From contig CAJPFG010000009.1 in NCBI GenBank assembly GCA_905339235.1, positions 1-64,000 of the forward strand: a DNA stretch of 64,000 nucleotides, read 5' to 3'. Each line of letters opens with the position of its first letter. Within the stretch, counting starts at the first letter, position 1. Shown here piece after piece: positions 36,740-45,626 of the stretch. The DNA comes from Phycisphaerales bacterium (GTDB lineage Bacteria; Planctomycetota; Phycisphaerae; Phycisphaerales; UBA1924). The notes below the pieces were generated by a model, which had not been told where the DNA came from, searched no databases, and saw only the letters and a program-made list of their open reading frames with translations. The position numbers and the translations under genes are program-made.

Positions 36740-36771
36740 TACACTCCGCGTGCAGCGTTTACTACACGCCG
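36740..36771 (+). promoter_or_regulatory. Candidate promoter and operator before hsdM
   Basis: A TACACT hexamer (36740-36745) could be a -10; the -35 is weak. From 36754 to 36771 lies AGCGTTTACTACACGCCG, whose reverse complement closely matches the operator at 51538. This is the only promoter-sized gap before the island (36641-36831), so a repressor bound here would cover the start of the whole operon. Confidence 0.5.
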
Positions 36772-36831
36772 CACGCCCGACCCCCCGCCGCCCAATCCAG
36801 CCACCCCTGAACGCCGCCATCCGCCACCGCC

Positions 36832-38964
36832 ATGCACAACTTCAGCGAAAAAGTCTCCCTGATCTGGCAGGTCGCGGATCTGCTCCGCGGCCCATACCGC
36901 CCCAACCAGTACGGGAAGGTCATCCTCCCTCTCACGGTCCTGCGCCGGCTCGACTGCGTGCTCGAGCCCACGCGCGAGAAGGTGCGGGCGAAGGCGGAGG
37001 ACCTGAAGCGGAAGGGCACGCCGATCAAGAACTTGGAGCCGGTGCTCAACCGCGCGGCCATGCCGCCCGAGTGGCCGAAGGACCGACCCTTCCCGCTGCA
37101 CAACACGAGCAAGTTCGACTTCCGCTCACTCGCCGGCGACCCGAACAACATCGCCAAGAACCTGACCCACTACATCAAGTGCTTCTCCTCCAAAGCCCGC
37201 GAGATCATCGAGTACTTCGGGTTCGCCGAGCACATTGAGAAGCTGGAGAAGGCCAACCGCCTCTACCTGATCGTCTCGAAGTTCGCCACCATCGACCTGC
37301 ACCCGGGTACGGTGACGAACGTCGAGATGGGCTACATCTTCGAGGAGCTCATCCGAAAGTTCAGCGAAGCCGCGAACGAGACGGCAGGCGATCACTTCAC
37401 GCCGCGCGAGGTCATCCGCCTCATGGTGGACCTCCTGTTCACTGGCGACGGGGCCGAACTGGGCAAGCGCGGCATCGTCAAGACCATCTTTGATCCAGCG
37501 TGCGGCACAGGAGGCATGCTCTCCGTTGCTGAGGAGTACGTCGCCGGCCTGTATCCCGACGCCCGACTCGAGGTCTTTGGCCAGGACTACAACCCGGAGT
37601 CCTACGCGATCTGCGGCTCGGACATGCTGATCAAGGGTCAGAACATCGACCATATCAAGTTCGGTGACTCGTTCACCGAGGACGGGTTCCCGAGCGAGCG
37701 GTACGACTACATGCTGGCGAATCCGCCGTTTGGCGTCGAGTGGAAACCGGAGGAGGACGAGATCCGGAAGGAGCACGAGACGCTGAAGATGTCCGGGCGC
37801 TTCGGCGCCGGCCTTCCGCGCATCAACGACGGATCGCTCCTGTTCCTCCAGCACATGATCTCGAAGATGAAGCCCACCAAGGACGGTGGCACCCGTGTCG
37901 GCATTGTCTTCAATGGCTCCCCACTCTTCACGGGCGACGCGGGCTCCGGCGAGAGCGAGATCCGCCGTTGGATCATCGAGAACGACTGGCTGGAGGCTAT
38001 CGTCGCGCTCCCAGACGAGCTCTTCTACAACACCGGCATCTACACCTATGTCTGGATTGTCTCCAACCGCAAGGAGCCGCGCCGTCGGGGGAAGATCCAG
38101 CTCATCAACGCGGTCTCCTTCGCCCAGAAGATGCGGAAGTCGCTGGGCAAGAAGCGCCAGGAGATCGGCGACGGACGCGACGGGAAGCCCGACCACGTCG
38201 GCGCGATCACCCGGCTCTACGGCGAGATGCCGGAGGGTGAGCACTCGAAGGTGTTCGACAACGCCGACTTCGGTTACCGGAAGATCACCGTCGAACGGCC
38301 CCTGCGTTTCCGGTTCGCGGTGACCCCCGAGGGCATCGCGGCGCTCCGCGCGTCATCAGCGTTCGCTAGACTCGCCGAGTTGGACGACCCAGCCCCGAAG
38401 AAGCGCGGCCGTAAGGCCAAGAATGCCCCGGCCGCCCCGGACAAAGCCGCCGCGGGCACACCCGGCCCCAATGCCGCCGGGGACGCGATCGTCGCCGTGC
38501 TAGAGGGCCTCCCCGCGGGCCAGGTTTGGATGGATCGCGCCGTGTTTCTGGCCGACCTGGAAGCCGCGTTCGACGCCGCGGACGCCCGGCTCGCCGCGCC
38601 CGTCCGCAAGGCGATCGTCGCGGCGCTCGGCAGACGCGACGAGAACGCCGCCATCTGCGTGGATGAGGACGGCAATCCCGAGCCTGATCCCGAACTCCGC
38701 GACAATGAAAACGTCCCCCTGAAGGAGGACATCCTCGTCTACTTCGACCGCGAGGTAAAACCGCACGTCCCCGATGCGTGGATCAGCACCGACGAGAAGT
38801 ACCGCGACAAGAAGGATGGCAAGGTCGGCATCATCGGATACGAGCTCCCCGTCACGCGGCACTTCTACGTCTACCAGCCGCCGCGTCCGCTCGATGCGAT
38901 CGAGTCCGAGATCACCGGCCTGGAGCAGAACATCATGCGGATGCTCGCGGAGGTGACCAAGTGA
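36832..38964 (+). CDS. hsdM: Type I restriction enzyme methyltransferase subunit
   Basis: 710 aa. Methylase core: FDPACGTGGMLSVAEEY (motif I, about residue 220) and MLANPPFGVEW (motif IV NPPF, about 298), which together indicate N6-adenine methylation; N-terminal HsdM helical bundle (VADLLRGPYRPNQYGKVILP). The C-terminal part from about 520 to 710 is extra compared with the common 500-residue HsdM and has an Ala/Lys-rich linker then YFDREVKPHVPDAWIS and YELPVTRHFYVYQPP. The start has no clear Shine-Dalgarno. Coupled to the next gene (GTGA at 38961). Confidence 0.94.
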   Translation: MHNFSEKVSLIWQVADLLRGPYRPNQYGKVILPLTVLRRLDCVLEPTREKVRAKAEDLKRKGTPIKNLEPVLNRAAMPPEWPKDRPFPLHNTSKFDFRSLAGDPNNIAKNLTHYIKCFSSKAREIIEYFGFAEHIEKLEKANRLYLIVSKFATIDLHPGTVTNVEMGYIFEELIRKFSEAANETAGDHFTPREVIRLMVDLLFTGDGAELGKRGIVKTIFDPACGTGGMLSVAEEYVAGLYPDARLEVFGQDYNPESYAICGSDMLIKGQNIDHIKFGDSFTEDGFPSERYDYMLANPPFGVEWKPEEDEIRKEHETLKMSGRFGAGLPRINDGSLLFLQHMISKMKPTKDGGTRVGIVFNGSPLFTGDAGSGESEIRRWIIENDWLEAIVALPDELFYNTGIYTYVWIVSNRKEPRRRGKIQLINAVSFAQKMRKSLGKKRQEIGDGRDGKPDHVGAITRLYGEMPEGEHSKVFDNADFGYRKITVERPLRFRFAVTPEGIAALRASSAFARLAELDDPAPKKRGRKAKNAPAAPDKAAAGTPGPNAAGDAIVAVLEGLPAGQVWMDRAVFLADLEAAFDAADARLAAPVRKAIVAALGRRDENAAICVDEDGNPEPDPELRDNENVPLKEDILVYFDREVKPHVPDAWISTDEKYRDKKDGKVGIIGYELPVTRHFYVYQPPRPLDAIESEITGLEQNIMRMLAEVTK

Positions 38965-39866
38965 GCACCGTCCTCGAAGCCGCGCGCCGAATCCTGCAGA
39001 AGGCCAACCAGCCGCTGCACTACAAGGACATCGCCAAGCGGATGATCGACGACGGGCTCTGGAAGCCGGAAGGAAAGACCCCGGCGGCGACCGTCAACGC
39101 TCGGCTGGCGGTCGCCATCAAGGATGACCCGAAATCCCCGTTCGTCCGCACAGGTCCCGGCGAGTTCACCCTCCGGGATGGCGTCGCGCCGATGCCGGAG
39201 TCCGCATCCGCGCCCGGCGCTGGTGATGAACCCATGTCGTTCACGGAGGCCGCTGAGTTCGTGCTGAAGAAGCATGGCAAGCCCATGCACTACTCGGCCA
39301 TCACTGACGAGGCTCTCAAACTCAAGCTCATCCAGACTGCGGGGCGCACTCCCGAGGCGACAATGTACGCCCAGATCATCCAGGAGACGCAGCGCCGCGA
39401 GAAGCGCGGCGAACCTCAACGGTTCGATCGGAAGGGCGGCGGAATCGTTGGATTGGTGGCGTGGAACCCCGTCGGCGTCGAAGGCCAGATCGCCAAGCAC
39501 AACGAGACGATCCGGAAGGCCCTCCGCCAGAGGCTCCACGGCCTGGACCCCGCTGAGTTCGAGGCGTTGGTCGGCCGGTTGGCCGTGCAGGCGAAGCGGT
39601 GGAAGCAGGGCAACAACATCCAAGCCCCGACGATCCAACAGGTTCGGGGCAGCCTTGGCGCCCACGAGCAGGGCTTGATCATCACGACGAGCGACTTCTC
39701 ACCCGGGGCGAGGACCGAGGCACTGCGCTCCGACGCCACGCCAGTCGGCCTGCTCAACGGCGAACGATTGGTCTCGCTGCTCATCGAGCACCAGATTCTG
39801 GTCCGCCGCGAGCCGCACGAGATGCTCCAACTGGGCGACCCCCCGAAGGAGGCCACCGATGCGTGA
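38961..39866 (+). CDS. HARE-HTH plus degenerate Mrr-like nuclease protein
   Basis: 301 aa from GTG 38961, with GGAGG 7 nt upstream. Two HARE-type winged-helix repeats occupy about 1-65 and 88-160 (VLEAARRILQKANQPLHYKD and FTEAAEFVLKKHGKPMHYSA). The C-terminal domain has the usual Mrr-catalytic ending: VQAKRWKQGNNIQAPTIQQV, LGAHEQGLIITTSDFSPGA, GLLNGERLVSLLIEHQ. However, EFEALVGRL runs directly into AVQAKRWK: the 30-35 residues that normally carry the GDGGIDV catalytic Asp are missing in frame. The QxK half of the site remains. The protein may bind modified DNA without cutting it. Confidence 0.82.
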   Translation: MSTVLEAARRILQKANQPLHYKDIAKRMIDDGLWKPEGKTPAATVNARLAVAIKDDPKSPFVRTGPGEFTLRDGVAPMPESASAPGAGDEPMSFTEAAEFVLKKHGKPMHYSAITDEALKLKLIQTAGRTPEATMYAQIIQETQRREKRGEPQRFDRKGGGIVGLVAWNPVGVEGQIAKHNETIRKALRQRLHGLDPAEFEALVGRLAVQAKRWKQGNNIQAPTIQQVRGSLGAHEQGLIITTSDFSPGARTEALRSDATPVGLLNGERLVSLLIEHQILVRREPHEMLQLGDPPKEATDA

Positions 39867-42003
39867 TCAGGCGGCACCCTGCATTCCTGCGAGCCGAATC
39901 CCTGCGTCTGATGACCACGGATCAACGTTGCCCTTGGGCGTGGCTTGTGCCTTCGCGGCATACCGCCCCAGCGGCCTTGCGTGGTTGGGGGACATACCGG
40001 CCCACTGGCGCACGAAGCCACTCCGGTTCGCTTGTTGCCTGAACCCTACCAAGGGCGAAGTCTCGCATTTGCCCGCTGACACCGAGGTCTCGTTTGTTCC
40101 GATGGAGGCCATCCGCGAGTTCGGTGGGATGGACCTGTCGCAGATCAAGCCGATCGAGGATGTGCTTCAGGGGTACACGTACTTTCGCGATGGCGACATC
40201 GTCGCCGCCAAGATCACACCGTGCTTCGAAAACGGCAAGGGAAGCATCGCGGAGGGCCTCACCAATGGTCTGGGGTTCGGGACGACCGAGCTTCACACGC
40301 TCCGGCCCGGCCCCGAGTTCGATACGCGATTCCTCTTCTATCTGACTCTGAGTCACGAGTTCCGGCATCAGGGCGCGGGGCACATGTACGGCGCGGGTGG
40401 GCAGAAGCGAGTTCCCGAGGACTTCCTCCGAAACTTCGTCGCGCCACTTCCTCCCGTTCCTGAGCAGCGGGCGATTGCGGCGTGGTTGGACGATCGGACT
40501 CGACGGATCGATGATCTGGTGGCGGCGAAGCAGCGGTTGATCGGGCTTCTGGCCGAGCAGCGCACCACGGTCATCAACCACGCCGTCACCAAGGGCCTTG
40601 ACCCCGCCGCCCCCATGAAGCCCTCCGGCATTGACTGGCTCGGCGATGTGCCGGGGCATTGGGAGGTGAAGCGGCTGAAGTTCATCTCGCACCTTCAGAC
40701 CGGATTGACGCTCGGCAAGAAGCACACGGACGAGGAGCAGGGCCGCTTGGTGCTTCGGCCCTACTTGCGCGTGGCCAACGTCCAGGACGGATGGCTCGAT
40801 CTCGATCACATCACGGAGGTCGAGGTGCTGCCGGAGCGGATCGCCCGTTACGAGCTTCGCGCGGGCGACGTGCTGATGACCGAGGGCGGGGACTTCGACA
40901 AGCTGGGCCGCGGGTACGTCTACGAGGGACAAATCGACGGCTGCTTGCACCAGAATCACATCTTCGCCGTCAGGCCTGATGCGCGGAGGTTGGATTCTCG
41001 CTTCCTCGCATCGATGATGTCGTGCCTGCACGGTCGCAACTACTTCACCAAGACAAGCCAGCAGACGACGAACCTCGCGTCCACGAACGCGACGAAGCTC
41101 GGCGACTTCCCCATCCCTCTCCCGCCGATGGCCGAGCAGACACAGATCATGGCCCGCGTCGCCGCGATGGCCGCGAAACTCGACGCCCTCACCGCCGCCA
41201 CCGAAACCGCGATCGCGCGACTGACCGAATACCGCCAAACCCTCATCTCCGCCGCGATCACGGGGAAGATCAACGTCTGCGGCGCGATCAGCGCGGCGGC
41301 GGTCGAGGAATCGCCCGCGACCATCAGCACAGGCGCGCCGGCGCAGGCCGCGGCGGCGCCGATCATCGCGGGGCGCATTGGCGGTACGGTCCGCAAGGCC
41401 AACAAGTACTTCCACCGCGATGTGCTCGCTGCCGCGATCATCGCCCGGATCGGTCAGAGCGCGACCTTCGGCTGGGTGAAGTTGCAGAAAGCCCTGATCC
41501 TCGCAGAGGGACATCTTCAGTTGAGCGAGATCGAGAGCGAACCGGTCCGGGCCGCCGCGGGACCGTTCGACAACAAGATGATGCGGTCGATCCATGCGCA
41601 ACTGATCCGGCTGGAGTGGTACGGGTACGACAAGAACGGCACGCCGTACAAGTATGCCCCGCTCGCCAAGGCGGGCGGGCACGCCGATTACTTCACTCGT
41701 TACTGGTCGGGCAAGGCCGCGGGGTTCGACGCCCTAATGGCGCTGCTCCTGCCGATGAGGACGCGCTCGGCCGAGGTCCTGGCCACGGTCTATTCGGCGT
41801 GGAACGACTTCTTGATCGAGGGCCGGGCCGTGACCGACGATGCCCTTGTAGCCGAGGTCATGAAGAACTGGCACCCGGCCAAGCAGGCCATCCCCGAGAA
41901 GAACTGGCGCGCAGCCCCGCCGTGGATGCGCCAACACGGGCTGGTGCCGACCGGACACGGGGCGCACACCCGTGTGTGCCAGCAAGATCGGAGTACGGAG
42001 TAG
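39859..42003 (+). CDS. hsdS: Type I restriction specificity subunit with extra C-terminal domain
   Basis: 714 aa; ordinary HsdS is about 400-450. The start overlaps the previous stop. Two target-recognition half-repeats are visible: WLGDIPAHWRTKPLRF with LPPVPEQRAIAAWLDDRTRR, and WLGDVPGHWEVKRLKF with LPPMAEQTQIMARVAAM, each followed by a conserved coiled-coil. From about 490 to 714 there is an additional domain (FHRDVLAAAIIARIGQSATF, VKLQKALILAEGHLQLSEIE, GPFDNKMMRSIHAQLIRLEW) joined by an Ala-rich linker. It selects the bipartite DNA target for HsdM and HsdR; the extra domain has no assigned role. Confidence 0.92.
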   Translation: MRDQAAPCIPASRIPASDDHGSTLPLGVACAFAAYRPSGLAWLGDIPAHWRTKPLRFACCLNPTKGEVSHLPADTEVSFVPMEAIREFGGMDLSQIKPIEDVLQGYTYFRDGDIVAAKITPCFENGKGSIAEGLTNGLGFGTTELHTLRPGPEFDTRFLFYLTLSHEFRHQGAGHMYGAGGQKRVPEDFLRNFVAPLPPVPEQRAIAAWLDDRTRRIDDLVAAKQRLIGLLAEQRTTVINHAVTKGLDPAAPMKPSGIDWLGDVPGHWEVKRLKFISHLQTGLTLGKKHTDEEQGRLVLRPYLRVANVQDGWLDLDHITEVEVLPERIARYELRAGDVLMTEGGDFDKLGRGYVYEGQIDGCLHQNHIFAVRPDARRLDSRFLASMMSCLHGRNYFTKTSQQTTNLASTNATKLGDFPIPLPPMAEQTQIMARVAAMAAKLDALTAATETAIARLTEYRQTLISAAITGKINVCGAISAAAVEESPATISTGAPAQAAAAPIIAGRIGGTVRKANKYFHRDVLAAAIIARIGQSATFGWVKLQKALILAEGHLQLSEIESEPVRAAAGPFDNKMMRSIHAQLIRLEWYGYDKNGTPYKYAPLAKAGGHADYFTRYWSGKAAGFDALMALLLPMRTRSAEVLATVYSAWNDFLIEGRAVTDDALVAEVMKNWHPAKQAIPEKNWRAAPPWMRQHGLVPTGHGAHTRVCQQDRSTE

Positions 42004-42006
42004 AGC

Positions 42007-44118
42007 ATGAACCTCGCCGCAAAGCTTGATGTCATCTATGGCAGCACCGCCCTGTCACCGGCGCTGCTGGCGACCATCGTGCACAGCCTCGAGCAGGCCA
42101 ACGTGGAGGGCACGTTCTACATCGGCTACCCCGTGATGGCGTCGGCGGACTCGAACACGACTATCGATGCGCTTCTGGTCACGCAGAAGCCCGGCCTGGT
42201 GGCGTTCCACTTTGCCCAGAAGGGGGAGGACTACAAGGCAACGCAGGACAAGCTGTACTACGTCCTCGAATCGAACTTGGGACGCCACGAGTCATTGCGA
42301 CGCGGGCGCACCCTCGGCATCGCTGTCAACGTCCTGTCCGTGTTCCCCGAGGGCGAGGTTCCGGTACCGGCGGATACGGCGTATCCCGCTGCGTCTCCCT
42401 CAACGCTCGTTGCAGCACTCGGCGGCATGAGGCCAATCGACGATCCCACACTGTTCCGCAGCGTGTCGGCCGCGATCCAGCGCGTGACCACGATCAAGCC
42501 GGTCAAGAAGCGTCAGAACATCGTGAAGCCTGGGTCGAAGGGCGCGATCCTGCGGTCGATCGAGAAGGAGATCGCCAATCTCGACCGGTGGCAGAAGTCA
42601 GCCGCGATCGAGACGCCGGAGGGCCTGCAGCGGATTCGCGGGCTAGCGGGTTCGGGCAAGACGGTGGTGCTCGCGCTGAAAGCAGCGTACCTGCACACGC
42701 AGCACCCTGACTGGCAGATCGCGGTCACCTTTCACACGCGGTCGCTCTACCAGCAGTTCAAGGACCTGATCGAGCGTTTCACGCTTGAGCATCTCGGGGA
42801 TAAGCCGGATTGGGAGAAGCTGCGCATCGTCCACTCTTGGGGATCGTCCGCCGCGGACGGCATGTACTCACTCGCGTGCGCCGCGGCGAACATGATTCCG
42901 ACGAACTATCTGAGCGCAAAGTCGCGCTTCGGGGTCATGCGGGCTTTCGAGGGCGTGTGCGACGAGCTGGCGGCGGCGATGAAGGGGCGCGAGTTCGGGC
43001 TGTTTGACGCCGTCCTCATCGACGAGGCCCAGGACCTGCCGCGTTCGTTCTTCCGCATCATCGACGCGATCACTAAGGCACCGAAGCGGATCGTGTGGGC
43101 CTACGACGAGCTCCAGAACCTCTCCGACGCGGGCATGGCGTCGACGGCGGAGCTGTTCGGACGCGATGTGCAACTCACGAACACTGCGGGCGCGCCGCAG
43201 CAGGACATCATCCTGCCGGTCTGCTATCGAAACACGCCGTGGGCCCTGACACTGGCCCACGCGCTGGGGTTCGGGTTGTTCCGCGAGCGGGGAATGATCC
43301 AGCACTTCGACGTGCCCGGCCTATGGGCCGAGATCGGATACATGGTCGAGAAGGGGATTCTCGACGACGGCCAGGACGTCGTACTGGCGCGCGGACCACG
43401 GTCCTACCCGAAGTTCTTCGAAGATCTCCTGAAGCCGGCCGATGCCGTGCAGTCTCAGGGATTCAACACAAAGGACGAGCAATACGCCTGGATCGCGGAG
43501 CAGGTCGCCAAGAACCTTAAGGAGGACGAGCTCGATGCGGACGACATTCTGATCGTTCTGCCGGAGCCGATCACCCAGCGGGATGAGTACTACTCGCTGC
43601 GCCGACATCTGGACAGCCGGAGCATCCCATCGTCGCTTGCGGGCGTGACGAACGATCGCGATCAGTTCTCGCAGTCGGGCATCGTCACCGTGTCCGGTAT
43701 CTACCGCGCCAAGGGCAACGAGGCGCCGATGGTCTACATCGCCAACTCTGACTTCTGTGTCGTCGGCCACGAGTTGATCCGGCTCCGGAACATCCTCTTC
43801 ACGGCGATCACCCGATCGCGTGGTTGGGTGCGACTCTGCGGCACTGGCCTCAGTATGACGACGCTTCAGAAGGAGATTGATGGTGTCGTGAACGCCGGCT
43901 ACAAGCTGGCGTTCCGCATCCCGACGCAGCAGCAGTTGGAGGCGATGCGCCGGATCAACCGCGACCGCACGGCGGAGGAGAAGAGTCAAATCCGAAAGGC
44001 GGAAAAGAGCCTGGAGGAGGTGCTCGATCTCGTCAAGCGTGGCGTGATCTCCCCCGATGCGATGCCGCAGCTCAGGGAGATCCTAAAGGCCATGCAGGAC
44101 AAGGGAGGCAAGGCGTGA
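42007..44118 (+). CDS. Superfamily 1 (UvrD-like) helicase with N-terminal nuclease-like domain
   Basis: 703 aa. Walker A GLAGSGKTVVLALKAA at about 211, DEAQDLP (Walker B/motif II) at about 337, motif III-like DELQNL, motif IV-like VCYRNTPW, and a C-terminal GIYRAKGNEAPMVYI with LRNILFTAITRSRGWVRL (motifs V and VI). The N-terminal 150 residues (TTIDALLVTQKPGLVAFHF) resemble a degenerate restriction-like fold without the ExK. The enzyme probably unwinds DNA. It is 3 bp after hsdS and overlaps the next start by GTGA, so it is an integral part of the operon. Confidence 0.88.
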   Translation: MNLAAKLDVIYGSTALSPALLATIVHSLEQANVEGTFYIGYPVMASADSNTTIDALLVTQKPGLVAFHFAQKGEDYKATQDKLYYVLESNLGRHESLRRGRTLGIAVNVLSVFPEGEVPVPADTAYPAASPSTLVAALGGMRPIDDPTLFRSVSAAIQRVTTIKPVKKRQNIVKPGSKGAILRSIEKEIANLDRWQKSAAIETPEGLQRIRGLAGSGKTVVLALKAAYLHTQHPDWQIAVTFHTRSLYQQFKDLIERFTLEHLGDKPDWEKLRIVHSWGSSAADGMYSLACAAANMIPTNYLSAKSRFGVMRAFEGVCDELAAAMKGREFGLFDAVLIDEAQDLPRSFFRIIDAITKAPKRIVWAYDELQNLSDAGMASTAELFGRDVQLTNTAGAPQQDIILPVCYRNTPWALTLAHALGFGLFRERGMIQHFDVPGLWAEIGYMVEKGILDDGQDVVLARGPRSYPKFFEDLLKPADAVQSQGFNTKDEQYAWIAEQVAKNLKEDELDADDILIVLPEPITQRDEYYSLRRHLDSRSIPSSLAGVTNDRDQFSQSGIVTVSGIYRAKGNEAPMVYIANSDFCVVGHELIRLRNILFTAITRSRGWVRLCGTGLSMTTLQKEIDGVVNAGYKLAFRIPTQQQLEAMRRINRDRTAEEKSQIRKAEKSLEEVLDLVKRGVISPDAMPQLREILKAMQDKGGKA

Positions 44119-44807
44119 ACGCCCGACAGGTCGCCACCATGATCGCCAGTACGTGCCAGGACCTTCGGAGCCTGGGGCTGGTTGCCTTCGACAACTCCCC
44201 GTGCCAACGGCAGGAAGGTCCATTCCATCGCGTGTCCTGGCCCACGACCGGCGCGTCCCCCGCGCGGGCGTTGCCGTTCGGCTCGTTGGATCAGTACCTT
44301 TCGCTGATCCGCGAAGGGGCGTTCACATGTCTGCTGAACGACTACTCGATCCTTCAGGCGAGCTATGACTGCGACGGGACAAGTGTGGTGGCGCACAGCC
44401 TCCTGTACTGGCCTGCGCCCGTCGCCATTCATGAGCCTTTGGAGGACCTCGGGGACTTGTGCGCCGCCGTGTCGATGTGCATGGAGTCGCCCGCCAGGGC
44501 GGCCCCGCTGTGCGAGTTGTACCTGAGGTCCCCGATGCGTTTCGATTTCGATCCTGATCGGGCGAGCGAAGATCACCCTGAGGTCCACCTTCACACGCAG
44601 TTCGACGACACCCGCATCCACATCGACCGCCCCATGTCCTTCACCACGTTCGTGAAGATGGTGTTCAAGACGTTCTATCGGGACATCTGGAACTCGTGCC
44701 CCGATCTCGGGCGGTTGCACGAGCAACGGGTTCCGCTGGTAAAGGACGAGTTCGCTCCGGTGGCCCATTCCCTGTGTCTCTCGTGGTCGGCAGACCGCGA
44801 CGAGTGA
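44115..44807 (+). CDS. DUF2290-like protein
   Basis: 230 aa from GTG 44115. The C-terminal pattern HLHTQFDDTRIHIDRPMSFT followed by FVKMVFKTFYRDIW resembles the uncharacterised DUF2290 family (assignment from memory). Moderately rich in Cys and Trp. No catalytic motif can be named. DUF2290 proteins are found next to helicases of the type encoded just upstream, and the overlap with that gene suggests they act together. Confidence 0.6.
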   Translation: MNARQVATMIASTCQDLRSLGLVAFDNSPCQRQEGPFHRVSWPTTGASPARALPFGSLDQYLSLIREGAFTCLLNDYSILQASYDCDGTSVVAHSLLYWPAPVAIHEPLEDLGDLCAAVSMCMESPARAAPLCELYLRSPMRFDFDPDRASEDHPEVHLHTQFDDTRIHIDRPMSFTTFVKMVFKTFYRDIWNSCPDLGRLHEQRVPLVKDEFAPVAHSLCLSWSADRDE

Positions 44808-44819
44808 GTTACGAATCTG

Positions 44820-45626
44820 ATGAATCGTGCCGCATCCCATCTCGCTTCTCTTCAGGGTCTGCTCGACCGCGAGATCACGGTCGCGCTCGTCTCGGAGGAC
44901 CTGCACGCCGTGCAGGCAGACGTTCCCGCAGGTGAGGTTCGAAGCGTGCTTGACGCGCGGGGTTTCGACGAGTGCGGCATCGTGCGCGGCACCTCGGTGC
45001 ATGAATACGTTGAACGAACGGCTCTCCAGGCCGGCAGCGTCGGCGATCACGCCCGACCGGTGCCCCTTGAGCGCGTCGTTGCGCCATCCACCCCTCTGTG
45101 GGCCTGCATGGGTCGGCTGGCATCGAACGGGCCGCTGTATGTCCTCGGGGATCACGGTCTCGACGGCATCGTGACGAAGTTCGACCTCGGCAAGCAGCCC
45201 GCGCGACTGTTGATGTTCGGCGTGGTCTCTCTCTTGGAAATGACCATGCTCGCGCTCGCGCGGCGCGTCGCCGGTGAGGGATGGCGTGCGTACCTGACAG
45301 CGCCGCGGATCGAGTCCGCGGAGAGACTCCATGCTGAGCGGCAGCGGCGGGGAGAAGAGATCGACCTGATGGACTGTCTCCAGCTGTCCGACAAGGTGAC
45401 CATCTTCGTCAAGACCGAGCCGCTCAAGGCTCTCCTGGGCGGCAGCCGGCAGAGCATCGAGGACCAGTTCAAGTCGCTCCAGAAGATCAGGGACAACTTG
45501 GCTCACGCGCAGAGCCCAGCCGCCGACGGCGATTGGGCCGGCGTCATCGCCACGCTCCAGCGGGGGCATGCAATGCTGGACGCCTGCGTGGGGGCGCTCG
45601 CCCGCGACTCAGGAGCGCCGGCATGA
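44820..45626 (+). CDS. CBS-like domain fused to HEPN-like domain
   Basis: 268 aa. Residues about 60-150 look CBS-like: VEPL-type strands around GDHARPVPLERVVAPSTPLW and PLYVLGDHGLDGIVTKFDLG. The C-terminal half (about 130-265) is helical and ends SLQKIRDNLAHAQS: Arg224-Asp-Asn-Leu-Ala-His229 is the RxxxxH motif, with a polar residue after Arg, of HEPN domains, which are the RNase or toxin parts of many defence systems. CBS domains bind adenine nucleotides, so a nucleotide-gated RNase is imaginable. This is a reading by eye; HEPN domains also exist in non-catalytic forms. Confidence 0.55.
   Translation: MNRAASHLASLQGLLDREITVALVSEDLHAVQADVPAGEVRSVLDARGFDECGIVRGTSVHEYVERTALQAGSVGDHARPVPLERVVAPSTPLWACMGRLASNGPLYVLGDHGLDGIVTKFDLGKQPARLLMFGVVSLLEMTMLALARRVAGEGWRAYLTAPRIESAERLHAERQRRGEEIDLMDCLQLSDKVTIFVKTEPLKALLGGSRQSIEDQFKSLQKIRDNLAHAQSPAADGDWAGVIATLQRGHAMLDACVGALARDSGAPA

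Noticed and set aside
43986..45569. Minus-strand open frame of 527 codons across the accessory defence genes
   Set aside because: It is a shadow of three plus-strand genes that have coupling overlaps and recognisable domains.
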